Source of the DNA: Cylindrospermopsis curvispora GIHE-G1
GTDB taxonomy: Bacteria; Cyanobacteriota; Cyanobacteriia; Cyanobacteriales; Nostocaceae
Assembly: GCF_014489415.1 (NCBI RefSeq)
Contig: NZ_CP060822.1
Location: 2,837,501-2,901,500, forward strand
Reading direction: 5' to 3'
Length of the DNA: 64,000 nucleotides
The position numbers and the translations under genes were made by a program. Numbering within the stretch: the first letter of the stretch is position 1; each line of letters opens with the position of its first letter. Below the pieces are notes generated by a model. It saw only the letters and a list, made by a program, of their open reading frames with translations. It was not told the DNA's origin and made no database searches. Shown here piece by piece: positions 36,865-45,956 of this stretch.

Positions 36865-37560
36865 TTATTGCTGCCAAGTTGCTAAACACCTAGCCAACTT
36901 TTCTAATTGTTTTAATCCCCGCAATGAACCGCTAATTAAGTGACTAGCAGCTATGGGTTGTTGAGTTAAAGCTATAAGCAAGGGTAAAATTTCTAGTGAA
37001 CCATTGGGGTTGATAGTTTTAGACAAGTCTGGTATGTTATGGGTGGAGTCGTCACTGACAACTCTTAGTATGGCGGTGGATACCTCTGTTCCCTGGAAAA
37101 ACTCCACGAATCCAAATCCTTCCATATCCACCACATCAACCCCAAATTTTCGATGCAGACCCCCTTTTTCCATAGATTTGGAAACTACGGTGTCACTCGT
37201 TATTCCCTTAACTCCCCTTACTAAAAATGCCTGATCTTTAAGATGCTTATATATATCTTTGGTTAGATTTACATCGCAATTTATCCGGTTTACTTGATTT
37301 GTTTCATATATACAAGTTTCATATAGTACAATATTACCAACTCCATAATCTGAGTGTAAACTACCACATAGGCCCATTAATAAAACCTGTTGGTTTAGGT
37401 ATGGATTCCAGTGTGGGTAATTGTTTCTGAGAAACGGTTTCAGTGATGAAATTCCTATGGGAATGCCAATAACCTGTATTTTGGCACTGGGGACTCGATT
37501 TATTCCTCGACAAACTACTTGGTATTCTGCTCCCCGGGGAACTAAAATTGTACTGATCAT
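36865..37560 (-). CDS. Nucleoside phosphorylase / MTA-SAH nucleosidase-like protein
   Basis: A 231-residue protein of the PNP_UDP_1 superfamily. The glycine-rich phosphate or ribose site is in VLLMGLCGSLHSDYGVGNIV, and the purine/ribose signature is in VVDMEGFGFVEFF, with the conserved ME-G pattern. DSTHN may supply the acidic residue near the base. It probably cleaves a nucleoside or a related compound; the exact substrate, including futalosine, is not determined. It shows no link to its neighbours. Confidence 0.75.
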   Translation of the reverse strand: MISTILVPRGAEYQVVCRGINRVPSAKIQVIGIPIGISSLKPFLRNNYPHWNPYLNQQVLLMGLCGSLHSDYGVGNIVLYETCIYETNQVNRINCDVNLTKDIYKHLKDQAFLVRGVKGITSDTVVSKSMEKGGLHRKFGVDVVDMEGFGFVEFFQGTEVSTAILRVVSDDSTHNIPDLSKTINPNGSLEILPLLIALTQQPIAASHLISGSLRGLKQLEKLARCLATWQQ

Positions 37561-37676
37561 ATGAAATTACGAAAAGTCACCGACTTTAACATATACTTTA
37601 ATTAATAGTGCTGGAGTTTGATGCTGTTCGCTGATTTGTGAACTTGACATTTTTTTATCTTAATTTTACACGTAAG

Positions 37677-37715
37677 ACTCCATAACTGCCCATTTATCCG
37701 TAGGAGCTATGGAGT
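37677..37715 (-). terminator. Inverted repeat downstream of the cpc operon
   Basis: ACTCCATA at 37677-37684 is matched by TATGGAGT at 37708-37715, a perfect 8-bp stem with a 23-base loop, 40 bases past the last cpcG stop. A run of A (T in the coding direction of the other strand) follows at 37650-37660. It is a plausible end signal for the long cpc transcript. Confidence 0.45.
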
Positions 37716-37754
37716 CCGTGGAATCAACTTTGCCCCGGATACAACCAGCTGATT

Positions 37755-38516
37755 TTAGCGTCTACCGCGATAGGGAACAGCATTCAAATAGTCAATATCA
37801 AAAGAAGAGATTCTTTGAGCATAATTGCCCTTACCAGACACAGAAGCTGCCATAGCTGCAAATCTGCCGGGATCGCCTTCTTTGAGACGTTTTGCTTTGG
37901 CTTTCTCGCTGTAGAAGTTTGCCAAAACAAATCGCCAATCTGTTTTGACCGTGCCCGCAGTTTCTTGGAAGTCCTCACCATAACGAGGTGTGACTAAATT
38001 ATAGGGACGACCTTCCATCCGTTTGCGCTGGTAAGGTACTGTATTGTCACCAAAACTTGAAGTATATTCTTCACTATCAACTAAAGCATCAACAAAACCA
38101 CCAAATCCCTTGGTACCAATGATAATTGACCAAGCTATTTCCTCTTCTTTGTTATAAGCAGAACGACCTAGTAGGCGTTTTAGGGTAATATCTACTAAAC
38201 GATAGTTGTTATTAACAGAAACCACTAGACGATAAAAAGCTTCAGACTTAGCTAACCCCCGAATAAAATCCCTAACGGACAAAGAACCCGTCTTGAGTTG
38301 AGATTCTAAGGTGATTTGGCGGTTAAATTTTAAAATCTCGTGTTCGCTGAAAACCTGACGATAGGATGCCCAGATAATAGATTGAATGTCAGTATAAGAA
38401 CTAACATCCTCCAAACGATAGATGTAAGGTGTATCCTCATTTTGATCAGCAACACCGAAACTGCTAACACGGTGGTTTTGAGTAGTAGGTTTGTATTGAA
38501 GTAATGGCAGTGCCAT
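37755..38516 (-). CDS. cpcG: Phycobilisome rod-core linker CpcG (third copy)
   Basis: A 253-residue linker joining phycocyanin rods to the allophycocyanin core. It begins [10 protein letters not shown] and contains the PBS linker domain (about 20-190) with [17 protein letters not shown] and [19 protein letters not shown]. The C-terminal quarter, ending in [15 protein letters not shown], differs most from the other two copies and should set the core-docking position. It is the last gene of the cpc operon, 69 bases after the second cpcG. Confidence 0.93.
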   Translation of the reverse strand: MALPLLQYKPTTQNHRVSSFGVADQNEDTPYIYRLEDVSSYTDIQSIIWASYRQVFSEHEILKFNRQITLESQLKTGSLSVRDFIRGLAKSEAFYRLVVSVNNNYRLVDITLKRLLGRSAYNKEEEIAWSIIIGTKGFGGFVDALVDSEEYTSSFGDNTVPYQRKRMEGRPYNLVTPRYGEDFQETAGTVKTDWRFVLANFYSEKAKAKRLKEGDPGRFAAMAASVSGKGNYAQRISSFDIDYLNAVPYRGRR

Positions 38517-38585
38517 GCTGTATTCCTCTGGTTGATAAATTTGACTTTAATTATTTTCCCCCATTAGGTTACACACCTAGGGGAT

Positions 38586-39329
38586 TTATTTGACGGGGAA
38601 GTTAGCACTGGGGCTAATAGACACAGGTATGCCTGTAGGTACTGTTTCCCTGGTGGTCTTAGGAATTGCAATGTTAGCTGTGTTCACAGGTGTATAAGTG
38701 ACAGTTCTGATACTCACGGAAGCAGCCATTTTCATAAAGTCACTAATGCTACCAGGCTTGTAACGTCCTGCTTCTATCTTATCGCGCCAGTAGTTGGCGT
38801 AACGAGGTGTAACTAAATTAAAGGGTCTATCTTTGTAGCGCCGTCTTTGGTAAGGAATAATGTTTTCACCGAAACTGTTTTGATATTCCTCTGAATCTAC
38901 CAGAGCATCTACAAAACCATCCCAACCGTTGGTGGCAATTTTAATCGACCAAGCGATTTCTTCCTCTTTGTTATAAGGAGCACGACCTAATAACCGTTTC
39001 AGTGCAATTTCTACCAACCGATAATTGGAATTGGTCTTAATGACTAAATCGTCAAAAGCTTGGGATTTGGCCAAACCCCGAACGAAGTCCCGCACGGTGA
39101 TGGCTTTGTTTTTTAACTGGGATTCTAAATTGCCTTGACGGTAGAATTTGAGAATTACATGTTCGCTAAACAATTGTCTATAAGCTGCCCAAATTAACTC
39201 TTCCACCTCACCAGTAAAAGCATAATCTTCTATACGGTAAATTCTGGGGGTGTCTTCATTAGGTACTTCGTAACCAGCTACTCTTTGATTTTGAGAACTG
39301 GGTTTGTATTGGAGTAGGGGTATGGCCAT
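38586..39329 (-). CDS. cpcG: Phycobilisome rod-core linker CpcG (second copy)
   Basis: A 247-residue rod-core linker. The PBS linker domain has [18 protein letters not shown] and [19 protein letters not shown]. The C-terminus is proline- and threonine-rich ([16 protein letters not shown]), hydrophilic, with no membrane anchor of the CpcL type. It lies 33 bases downstream of the first cpcG and 69 bases upstream of the third, in one transcript. Copy numbering by position need not match Anabaena names. Confidence 0.93.
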   Translation of the reverse strand: MAIPLLQYKPSSQNQRVAGYEVPNEDTPRIYRIEDYAFTGEVEELIWAAYRQLFSEHVILKFYRQGNLESQLKNKAITVRDFVRGLAKSQAFDDLVIKTNSNYRLVEIALKRLLGRAPYNKEEEIAWSIKIATNGWDGFVDALVDSEEYQNSFGENIIPYQRRRYKDRPFNLVTPRYANYWRDKIEAGRYKPGSISDFMKMAASVSIRTVTYTPVNTANIAIPKTTRETVPTGIPVSISPSANFPVK

Positions 39330-39362
39330 ATTAGGGGGTTGTTTTTGTTGGTTAACTAATGA

Positions 39363-40202
39363 CTAATTTTTGGAGATGGGTGGGATATAGCTGTAGGGTA
39401 AAGATACTGCTACTGGTTTAATAGTCACCTCTGGGGTGGAAACTTCCCTAGATGTATCCGGAATTTCCAGGGATCCAATTTGGGTAGTAACTGAAGCAAT
39501 TGTTCTTTGGTAATTACGCTCGGGAGTAATGATTTTTCCCGCCATGGCAAAGAAGTTAGCTGGAATCGATTTCCGAATATCCTCGGAGGTGGCGGTACCA
39601 TAAGTGCGAGCACTGTAGAAGGAACGATAATCTAGGACACGCATACTTTGGGTATCTCGCCAATAGGAGCTATAGCGAGGATTTACCAGATTAAAAGGAC
39701 GTGACCCAAATCTTCTCCGTTGATAGGGTACTATATCATCACCAAAGTTGTTTATGTACTCTTCAGATTCCAATAGGGCATCAATAAATCCATGTACGCC
39801 TTTAGTGCCAATTACTATAGACCAGGCTATCTCTTCTTCCCTATTGTAGGCTTTTCTACCTAAAAATCTCTGCAGGATAATATCTACTAACCGATAGTTA
39901 GAGTTAACTTCTGCTATTTGAGTACGAAAAACTTCGGATTTTCCTAAACCTCTAATGAAGTCCCTAACATTAATTGCCCGATTCCGCAGTTGAGATTCTA
40001 AAAACTTTTGCCGATAGCTGGTTAAAATCAGATGCTCGCTGAAAACTTGTCTGTATGATGCCCAAATAATCTCATCAATTTCTTGATCTGATGTGGCATA
40101 ATTTAGCTTGTACACCGTGGGTGTGTCTTCATTTGCAACTTCATACCCTTCTACACGCTGATTTTGTGATGAAGGTGAGTATTCTAACAATGGTATTGAC
40201 AT
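39363..40202 (-). CDS. cpcG: Phycobilisome rod-core linker CpcG (first copy)
   Basis: A 279-residue rod-core linker, the longest of three tandem paralogues. N-terminus [20 protein letters not shown]; linker core [18 protein letters not shown] and [20 protein letters not shown]-terminal region with [15 protein letters not shown] and a variable tail ending [13 protein letters not shown]. It follows cpcF by 22 bases. Three linkers would allow distinct rod attachment sites on the core. Confidence 0.93.
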   Translation of the reverse strand: MSIPLLEYSPSSQNQRVEGYEVANEDTPTVYKLNYATSDQEIDEIIWASYRQVFSEHLILTSYRQKFLESQLRNRAINVRDFIRGLGKSEVFRTQIAEVNSNYRLVDIILQRFLGRKAYNREEEIAWSIVIGTKGVHGFIDALLESEEYINNFGDDIVPYQRRRFGSRPFNLVNPRYSSYWRDTQSMRVLDYRSFYSARTYGTATSEDIRKSIPANFFAMAGKIITPERNYQRTIASVTTQIGSLEIPDTSREVSTPEVTIKPVAVSLPYSYIPPISKN

Positions 40203-40224
40203 CTTTTTACCTTTTTAATCATCG

Positions 40225-40875
40225 TTAATTATCTCTAGTTACCTTACTGGTCGCCAATTGAATCCGAATCCTGATACTTTTTTCTTCCTCATTAGCTATC
40301 ATTTCTCGGAATTTGTTCAAGATTGTCTCCCTTCTGGTTTTTCCTAGGTGTTCCAGTCCCACAATGGCTGCATACCGAATTGACCAGTCTGTATCCTGGT
40401 AAATTAACAATAGTGCCTCCAAAGCTCGTTCTATAGCTAAATCACGTTCATTATCCCCCAATTGGGACCAGTTTAAGTTTCCTAGCCCTTTGGCCGCAGC
40501 ACGACGCACACTAGGCGCAAAATCTCTCACCGCAGCAGTGATCAATACATCTAAAGCACGGGTATCTGCGATCGCAGCTAGAGTGCGAATCGAATAAGCC
40601 CGTGCGCCATAGTTATAATCATCTATTTGTGCGAGCAGGCTAGGGACTGCTACTGTTCCTAAGTCGGTAAGTGCGGCTAGGGCCACTCCTGCTGCTGGTG
40701 GGTTATTATAGCCAAAGACGGCAATTAGGGTGGCAATAGCAGCGGGACTTTTGGCAGCAGCTAGGTTTCTGACTGCTGTTACCATTTCAAGTGGTGTTTC
40801 AGCCTGATTAACCGCATCAATTAACTGATTTAATTGCTCCACCCCACCCAATGCACCAATTAATTCCTGGGTCAT
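40225..40875 (-). CDS. cpcF: Phycocyanobilin lyase subunit CpcF
   Basis: A 216-residue HEAT-repeat protein. With CpcE it forms the heterodimer that attaches phycocyanobilin to Cys84 of the phycocyanin alpha subunit. Helical repeats such as AAIATLIAVFGYNNPPAAGVA and FAPSVRRAAAKGLGNLNWS show the E/F-lyase fold. I start at the ATG at 40875; the frame extends to a TTG at 40902. It follows cpcE after a short intergenic region carrying a palindromic repeat. Confidence 0.92.
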   Translation of the reverse strand: MTQELIGALGGVEQLNQLIDAVNQAETPLEMVTAVRNLAAAKSPAAIATLIAVFGYNNPPAAGVALAALTDLGTVAVPSLLAQIDDYNYGARAYSIRTLAAIADTRALDVLITAAVRDFAPSVRRAAAKGLGNLNWSQLGDNERDLAIERALEALLLIYQDTDWSIRYAAIVGLEHLGKTRRETILNKFREMIANEEEKSIRIRIQLATSKVTRDN

Positions 40876-40937
40876 TATGCTAGGTAATTTTTCAAAGGTC
40901 AATAAGAACTAAGTGGGTGAGTGGAATTAAACATGAA

Positions 40938-40970
40938 CGTAGGTTGGGTTGAGGAGTGCGAAACCCAACG
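40938..40970. repeat. Small dispersed palindrome between cpcE and cpcF
   Basis: The sequence CGTAGGTTGGGTTGAGGAGT and onward contains GTTGGGTT (40943-40950) with its inverted partner AACCCAAC (40962-40969). Elements of this kind (GTAGGTTGGGTT...AACCCAAC) are, as I recall, scattered through nostocalean genomes. It sits between two cotranscribed genes and could affect mRNA stability. Confidence 0.6.
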
Positions 40971-41032
40971 CCCCCACGAGTTACCCTACCACTAACCAAT
41001 CCTACAAATAATTATGCCTCCCTACTTAGTGA

Positions 41033-41860
41033 CTATAAAAGTGAGTCCATAAGATTCATGACCAGAATTGCTGACTCAGAAATACCTTGTGACACATCTT
41101 TTAAATGATGTTCCAACAATCCCTTTAATGCCATGAGTTTAAAGCTATTTTCCGCCTTGCCTTGGAAAATCGCTTCCGCAGCACCTATATAGCCAATTGC
41201 CCCCAAATCACCCAAAATCACCCTTTGCAATTTCAGGTCGCTGTTTCGTAGCATTTCCACCAAGTATTCCCCATATTGGGAATCTTGGGTGAGTTGATAC
41301 ATGGCCCTAGCAGCGGCACATTTTACTCGGGGAACGGAATGCTCTAAAAAGGGTTCAACTAGACCAATGGCCTCAGTCGCACCAAGAGAACCCAAAGCCT
41401 CTAATACTGCTTCATAGGGTTGAACTAGATGGGGACGACCTGGCACTTGCACAGCTTGGGCCAAACCCCCACCTAGCATTTTTATCAGTTCCGGTACTGC
41501 GGTTTTGGCGTTAAGCATGGCTAAAGACTCAGCTGCTGCTTCTCGCACATAAAAGTCTTCACAGTTTAAGGAACTAATCAATCCCTCTATAGCCTGGGAA
41601 CTCCCTAATTTACCTAAAGCTCTGGCTGCATTGCGTCGGAGTGGATACCCCCCCAACTCCGTTCTATCAGCTTCATCTGTTAAGGCTTTGATTAGCGCCT
41701 CTATAGCTTCTGGCTGATTAATACGGAACTTACCCAACCACCAGGCGGCATAATAGCGGAGACTTAAATCCGATGATTGCAGATTAGCTATGGCTTGCTC
41801 TGGTGTCAACTGTGCCCCACTTTCCGGAGATACTTCGGATATACTGGGTTCTATCATCAC
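41033..41860 (-). CDS. cpcE: Phycocyanobilin lyase subunit CpcE
   Basis: A 275-residue HEAT/ARM-like protein, partner of CpcF in chromophore attachment to CpcA-Cys84. Motifs: SLRYYAAWWLGKFR, YPLRRNAARALGKLGS and FYVREAAAESLAML, with the long loop containing RPHLVQPYEAVLEALGSLGA typical of CpcE. It begins 7 bases after the cpcD stop, so it is cotranscribed. An in-frame second ATG at 41857 is equally possible as start. Confidence 0.93.
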   Translation of the reverse strand: MMIEPSISEVSPESGAQLTPEQAIANLQSSDLSLRYYAAWWLGKFRINQPEAIEALIKALTDEADRTELGGYPLRRNAARALGKLGSSQAIEGLISSLNCEDFYVREAAAESLAMLNAKTAVPELIKMLGGGLAQAVQVPGRPHLVQPYEAVLEALGSLGATEAIGLVEPFLEHSVPRVKCAAARAMYQLTQDSQYGEYLVEMLRNSDLKLQRVILGDLGAIGYIGAAEAIFQGKAENSFKLMALKGLLEHHLKDVSQGISESAILVMNLMDSLL

Positions 41861-41867
41861 CAGGTAT

Positions 41868-42110
41868 TTAGGATTCTGCTGCTGTCAGGGCTTCAATTTT
41901 GACGATTTTGCCACCCAGTCGGTTGATCCGCTGCATTTCTTCTGTCATCCGACTGTAGGGCACTGTAATAAACACACTACCACTGCGTCTGATGCTGAAT
42001 TTGTTCTTGTCCGTTTCTTGGTTTTGTTTCAACCCTACAACTTCGTAACGAAATACACGACTTGCAGATGAAGAAACGCTACTAGCACCTAGTGTTGTTT
42101 GACCAAACAT
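41868..42110 (-). CDS. cpcD: Phycobilisome rod-capping linker CpcD
   Basis: An 80-residue CpcD-domain linker that caps the distal end of phycocyanin rods. It has the pattern VFRYEVVGLKQ, GSVFITVPYSRMTEEMQRI and NRLGGKIVKIEAL, closely resembling the C-terminal domain of CpcC. It lies between cpcC (43 bases upstream) and cpcE (7 bases downstream). Confidence 0.93.
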   Translation of the reverse strand: MFGQTTLGASSVSSSASRVFRYEVVGLKQNQETDKNKFSIRRSGSVFITVPYSRMTEEMQRINRLGGKIVKIEALTAAES

Positions 42111-42153
42111 TACCTCTCTATCTCCTCTTCATGGGTAATATCAACTACTTACC

Positions 42154-43014
42154 TTACGTGGCTGTAATACTGACGATTTTTCCACCTTGTTTGTGAATTT
42201 GCTGAATCTTGTCAGAAAGACGCTCGTAAGGTACTATGAATGCTGTGCTGCTGCGGCGCACGCTGGGGTATCCTGGACTGCGAATGCCTGCTACTTCAAT
42301 TCGGTAAACGCGATCAGATTGCCCCACAGCATTACCCAAATTCTGTTTGGGAGCATTGTCTGCTGATGGACGGAATGACCAGTTGTCATTACTTCCTGAT
42401 GGACCAACTATGGAAGATGCTTTCTTACCAGCAAGTTCCCTGGCTAATCTGGATTTGCTTCCCTCTACCTGGGCTGTGTCGCTGTTGGCATATCCACGGT
42501 ATAATCTGAACATCCGTGTAAATCCCACACTGGTTTGCCCTGGTTGAAAATCAAACCCCCGATAGTAGGGAACTATATTTTCTCCAAAGTTGTTTTGATA
42601 CTCCACTGAATCTATGTAAGAGTCGATTTCTGCATCGTACCCTTTGTTGTTATATAAGTCTAAGTGGTATACCACTTCTGACTCATCCAATGGAGCCCTA
42701 CCCAACAGGTGTTTATAGTTCAGCTCTATCAGTCTGGTCTGAAAGCTGTTATAGAAGAACTTTACTTTGTAGAGTTCAGATTTAGCGATCGCTCTTACGA
42801 ACTCACGAACGGTCAAATTGCCATCACGCAAAAGCGACTCCGCACTGACAAGTCTATCTGATGCCAGTATATAGTCATTGCCTAATACTTGCCGATAGGC
42901 CGTTCTAATAACCAATTCCACCTCTTCGCGACTGGCACTGGGGCGCAGCTCAACCCGACGCGCTTCGCTAAATGGTTCTGTTCCCAGTCTAGACGCTGCT
43001 GTTGTAATTGCCAT
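42154..43014 (-). CDS. cpcC: Phycobilisome rod linker CpcC
   Basis: A 286-residue rod linker between phycocyanin hexamers. The start is the ATG at 43014 ([20 protein letters not shown]); the frame extends upstream to 43071 without similarity. A PBS linker domain (about 20-180) has [15 protein letters not shown] and [17 protein letters not shown] CpcD-like domain at the C-terminus has [20 protein letters not shown] and [10 protein letters not shown]. It follows cpcA after a 170-base region with strong inverted repeats. Confidence 0.95.
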   Translation of the reverse strand: MAITTAASRLGTEPFSEARRVELRPSASREEVELVIRTAYRQVLGNDYILASDRLVSAESLLRDGNLTVREFVRAIAKSELYKVKFFYNSFQTRLIELNYKHLLGRAPLDESEVVYHLDLYNNKGYDAEIDSYIDSVEYQNNFGENIVPYYRGFDFQPGQTSVGFTRMFRLYRGYANSDTAQVEGSKSRLARELAGKKASSIVGPSGSNDNWSFRPSADNAPKQNLGNAVGQSDRVYRIEVAGIRSPGYPSVRRSSTAFIVPYERLSDKIQQIHKQGGKIVSITAT

Positions 43015-43053
43015 TGTTTTCCCCTTGGTTACTACATCTGTACATAAAACTAT

Positions 43054-43174
43054 GCCCGGAGCAAGATTCAACTGCTAGGTGATTCAGTCACCCGCAGGAA
43101 TATCACATCCCCACGCACAACTGACTAAACCCCAAAGGGATCTTCTCATCCAGCACTTGTACCCCTCTCCGGGC
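43054..43174 (-). promoter_or_regulatory. Inverted repeats between cpcA and cpcC
   Basis: TGCCCGGAG at 43053-43061 and CTCCGGGCA at 43167-43175 form a 9-bp perfect long-range stem. Inside it is a short hairpin, CTGC...GGTGA-CTGAA-TCACC...GCAG, at 43072-43096. Such structures between cpcBA and the linker genes would cause partial termination or 3' protection and so produce more cpcBA than linker mRNA. Not proved here. Confidence 0.6.
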
Positions 43175-43184
43175 AAGGATCTAT

Positions 43185-43673
43185 CTAGCTTAGAGCGTTG
43201 ATAGCGTAGTCAATGTAGGTATTAGCTTCATTAGCAGCTTGACCGCTCAATCCATGGTTAGCTTTGATATATTTTAAAGCTTCCACATACCAGCTGGGGG
43301 ATAGGTTAAAAGCACCGTTGATTTCAGCCAAACCAGCAATCAGGAACTCATCCAAGGGACCTGTACCACCAGCAACTAAGCTATAAGTAACAATGCGGAG
43401 GTAGTGACCAACGTCACGAGCGCACTTGGATTTACCACGAGCATCAGCAGCATACTGAGGGCCGGGAGTGGAAGTGGTGTAGGGGAACTTTTGGTATACA
43501 GCGTTGGTAGCACCATCAATTAATTTTTGAGCATTAGCTGTTAAACCACGGGCGGCTTCCATGCTGGCAGCAGCACGTACAAAACGACCGTTAACTGCTT
43601 GTAATTCGGTATTGCTCAAAAAGCGTCCTTGGGTATCAGCAGCTGCAATAGCTTCGGTAATGGGGGTTTTCAT
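43185..43673 (-). CDS. cpcA: C-phycocyanin alpha subunit
   Basis: A 162-residue phycobiliprotein. The chromophore cysteine is C84 in [14 protein letters not shown], and the C-terminus ends [20 protein letters not shown] then YAINALS, as in nostocalean CpcA. PecA is excluded by the [17 protein letters not shown] stretch and the conserved N-terminal [15 protein letters not shown]. It is cotranscribed with cpcB, 104 bases upstream. H90 in place of the usual tyrosine (GYYLR) is a small variation. Confidence 0.95.
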   Translation of the reverse strand: MKTPITEAIAAADTQGRFLSNTELQAVNGRFVRAAASMEAARGLTANAQKLIDGATNAVYQKFPYTTSTPGPQYAADARGKSKCARDVGHYLRIVTYSLVAGGTGPLDEFLIAGLAEINGAFNLSPSWYVEALKYIKANHGLSGQAANEANTYIDYAINALS

Positions 43674-43777
43674 GGTTAATTTTCTCCTTGATTGGTTTCG
43701 TATCTTGTTGGGAGTAATAAAGCAGAACTAGGATTTCTAGCTTCTGGACTACTTGTAGTTGACTAATAGGTAATTGA

Positions 43778-44299
43778 CTACGCAACAGCTGCTGCTGCAC
43801 GATCAAAGTAGCCAGCCAATTCAGAAACTATCTGACTGCAATCGCCCTTGGTAATACCATTGGGATCGTTAACTATCTTGATCGCAGCTTCTTTCATCTT
43901 GCCAACACCAACAGCTACGGATGCACCAGGAGTACCCAAAGCTATATAGGTTTCGCGTAAGCCATTCAGGCAACGGTCATCGAGAACACTAGCGTCACCA
44001 GCTAATGCAGCGTAGGTAACATAGCGTAAGATGATTTCCATATCGCGCAGACAAGCAGCCATGCGACGGTTGGTGTAAGCATTACCACCAGGAGCAATTA
44101 GTTGGGGCTGTTCATCAAACAGTGCACGAGCAGCATCGGTAACGATAGTAGAAGCATTGCTTGTAATACGGTTAACAGTGTCTAGACGTTTGCTGCCGGA
44201 AGCTACAACTGCTGTCAAAGCGTCTAACTGTTCAGTGCTCAAAAATTCGCCTCTGGCGTCAGCTTGGGAAACAACCTTGGAAAATACATCTAATGTCAT
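43778..44299 (-). CDS. cpcB: C-phycocyanin beta subunit
   Basis: A 173-residue phycobiliprotein. Chromophore cysteines are C83 in [20 protein letters not shown] (82 in mature numbering) and C154 in KGDCSQIV (153 mature). The methylated asparagine is N73 in GGNAYTNRR. It is the first gene of the cpc operon. No pecBA pair precedes it, unlike in Anabaena, where pec genes adjoin cpc. Confidence 0.97.
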   Translation of the reverse strand: MTLDVFSKVVSQADARGEFLSTEQLDALTAVVASGSKRLDTVNRITSNASTIVTDAARALFDEQPQLIAPGGNAYTNRRMAACLRDMEIILRYVTYAALAGDASVLDDRCLNGLRETYIALGTPGASVAVGVGKMKEAAIKIVNDPNGITKGDCSQIVSELAGYFDRAAAAVA

Positions 44300-44872
44300 G
44301 GACTCTAATCTCCTAATTACTTAGTTGAGAGATGGGCTGATCAAAACAACCAGGGATGAATGATCAAAAACTTTGAGCTCATTAGCGCTAACCTTCTCCC
44401 TATCCCCTGGGTCTTGGTGTTTCATCTAGCTCCAGACTGAAATTCTGAGAACCACAGGGAATTTTATGAGAAGCCAGCTAACTCAACCCGATTGGTTGTC
44501 TTATTTAACTTTGCTCTGGTTTTGAACCCCTTTCTGATTAGTTTATACAATGCCATAGATACTTTATTTGTTACAATTTATGAATAAATGAGTCAAGAGA
44601 GAAAAAAACTCCGAAATCCTTTATTTACAAGGCTTATATGCCCTAAAAGTTTCTCGGTTTTGTTACACAACTTCATGAAGTTTCGAGAGTTTGGCAAATT
44701 CTGTCCTCTTTATACTAATTTAAGAATTCTGTGAAAATCCACCAAGACTGAACTGGATTGATATTCCTGTTCTGTCTTGATAGGGTGATCATTATTAAGT
44801 AATGTGAACTGGACATTGTAAATTTTACATTTCGAGATATTTCGATATGTTGCTCCATCTTTAGCCAATCTG
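44300..44872 (-). promoter_or_regulatory. cpc operon upstream region, 573 bases
   Basis: No gene lies between rluD-like (stop 44873) and cpcB. The long leader of strongly expressed cpc operons should be here. A candidate -35 is TTGACT reading on the minus strand at 44596-44591; a -10-like TAACAA follows at 17 bases. Another AT-rich TATAAA-like element lies at 44715-44710. These boxes are weak guesses; the assignment as promoter region is by position. Confidence 0.5.
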
Positions 44873-45793
44873 TCAGCGTCGACGTAAAACCTCGATTAAT
44901 TTTGTCAAGCTATCAGGAAGTGGAGCGGTTACTTCTACCCATTCTCCAGAGGTGGGATGTTGTAGTTTTAGTTGCCAAGCATGTAATGCTTGTCCTGGCA
45001 AGTTTACCCCCACGGAACGACCAGAACTATATACCGGATCCCCGACTATAGGATGACCTATTTTGGCACTATGCACTCTAATTTGATGGGTACGCCCAGT
45101 TTCTAGTTGAAAATGAATTAGTGTATAATTACCTAATCTCTCTTTAATGTACCAGTTAGTAATTGCATTTCTACCTCCCTGCTCTACTGGAACTATGGCC
45201 ATTTTTTTCCGCTGCTGAGGGTGACGACCAATAGGTAGGTCTATTGTCCCACTTTCACTTTTAGGCGCACCATAAACTACTCCTAAGTATTCCCGTCTTG
45301 CCATCTTAGATTGTAACTGTAATTGCAAATGTCTATAAGCAATTTCTGTTTTTGCAATAGCAATTGCTCCTGTAGTATCTTTGTCAAGCCTATGTACAAT
45401 ACCGGGACGTTGCACACCTCCAATCCCTGGTAAATTGGGACAGTGGTCCAACAGAGCATGAACCAGCGTACCTTCCAAATGACCCGGTGCTGGATGAACG
45501 ACTAAACCTGCGGGTTTATTGAGAATTAGTAATTGTTCATCTTCGTAGAGAATATCCAGGGGAATATGTTGTGCTACTAGTTGAGCAGCTTGCACTGGGG
45601 GAATTTCTACTTCCACATATTCTCCCCCATCCAGGGTAATATTCTTGGAGTAACAGACTTTTCCATTTAACTGAACATAACCTTGTTCAATTAGGTCTTG
45701 GATTCGAGAACGAGATAGGTCTGGTATTACAGATGACAAATAACGGTCTAATCGTTGGGTTTTTTCCGTAATAGAAAGATGAATTTTAACCAC
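44873..45793 (-). CDS. RluD-family pseudouridine synthase
   Basis: A protein of about 306 residues from the GTG at 45793; the frame also runs to an ATG at 45853, adding 20 residues without similarity. An N-terminal S4 RNA-binding domain (QRLDRYLSSVIPDLSRSRIQ) is followed by the RluA/RluD catalytic core, with the nucleophilic aspartate in IVHRLDKDTTGAIAIAKT and the H-Q-I-R motif in GRTHQIRVHSAKIGHPIVGD. It probably modifies 23S rRNA helix 69. It converges with no gene and has the cpc leader downstream. Confidence 0.87.
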   Translation of the reverse strand: MVKIHLSITEKTQRLDRYLSSVIPDLSRSRIQDLIEQGYVQLNGKVCYSKNITLDGGEYVEVEIPPVQAAQLVAQHIPLDILYEDEQLLILNKPAGLVVHPAPGHLEGTLVHALLDHCPNLPGIGGVQRPGIVHRLDKDTTGAIAIAKTEIAYRHLQLQLQSKMARREYLGVVYGAPKSESGTIDLPIGRHPQQRKKMAIVPVEQGGRNAITNWYIKERLGNYTLIHFQLETGRTHQIRVHSAKIGHPIVGDPVYSSGRSVGVNLPGQALHAWQLKLQHPTSGEWVEVTAPLPDSLTKLIEVLRRR

Positions 45794-45956
45794 AATTAGT
45801 GAATGGTGATTTGCGATGTTCTTGCCATTTTGCCAGCATCCTGTGCAAATCATAGCAAAATTCTACGCTAATTTTGCTATAAATATGGTAGGGAAAATAA
45901 AGTAAACAATTAACAGGTGTTGTTAAGTTTTGTATTTACACTCATACTCACAAATT

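Noticed and set aside
37571-37651. 27-codon minus-strand frame starting MSSSQISEQHQ before the phosphorylase gene
   Set aside because: Too short, no similarity and no clear ribosome binding site; cannot be supported as a leader peptide.
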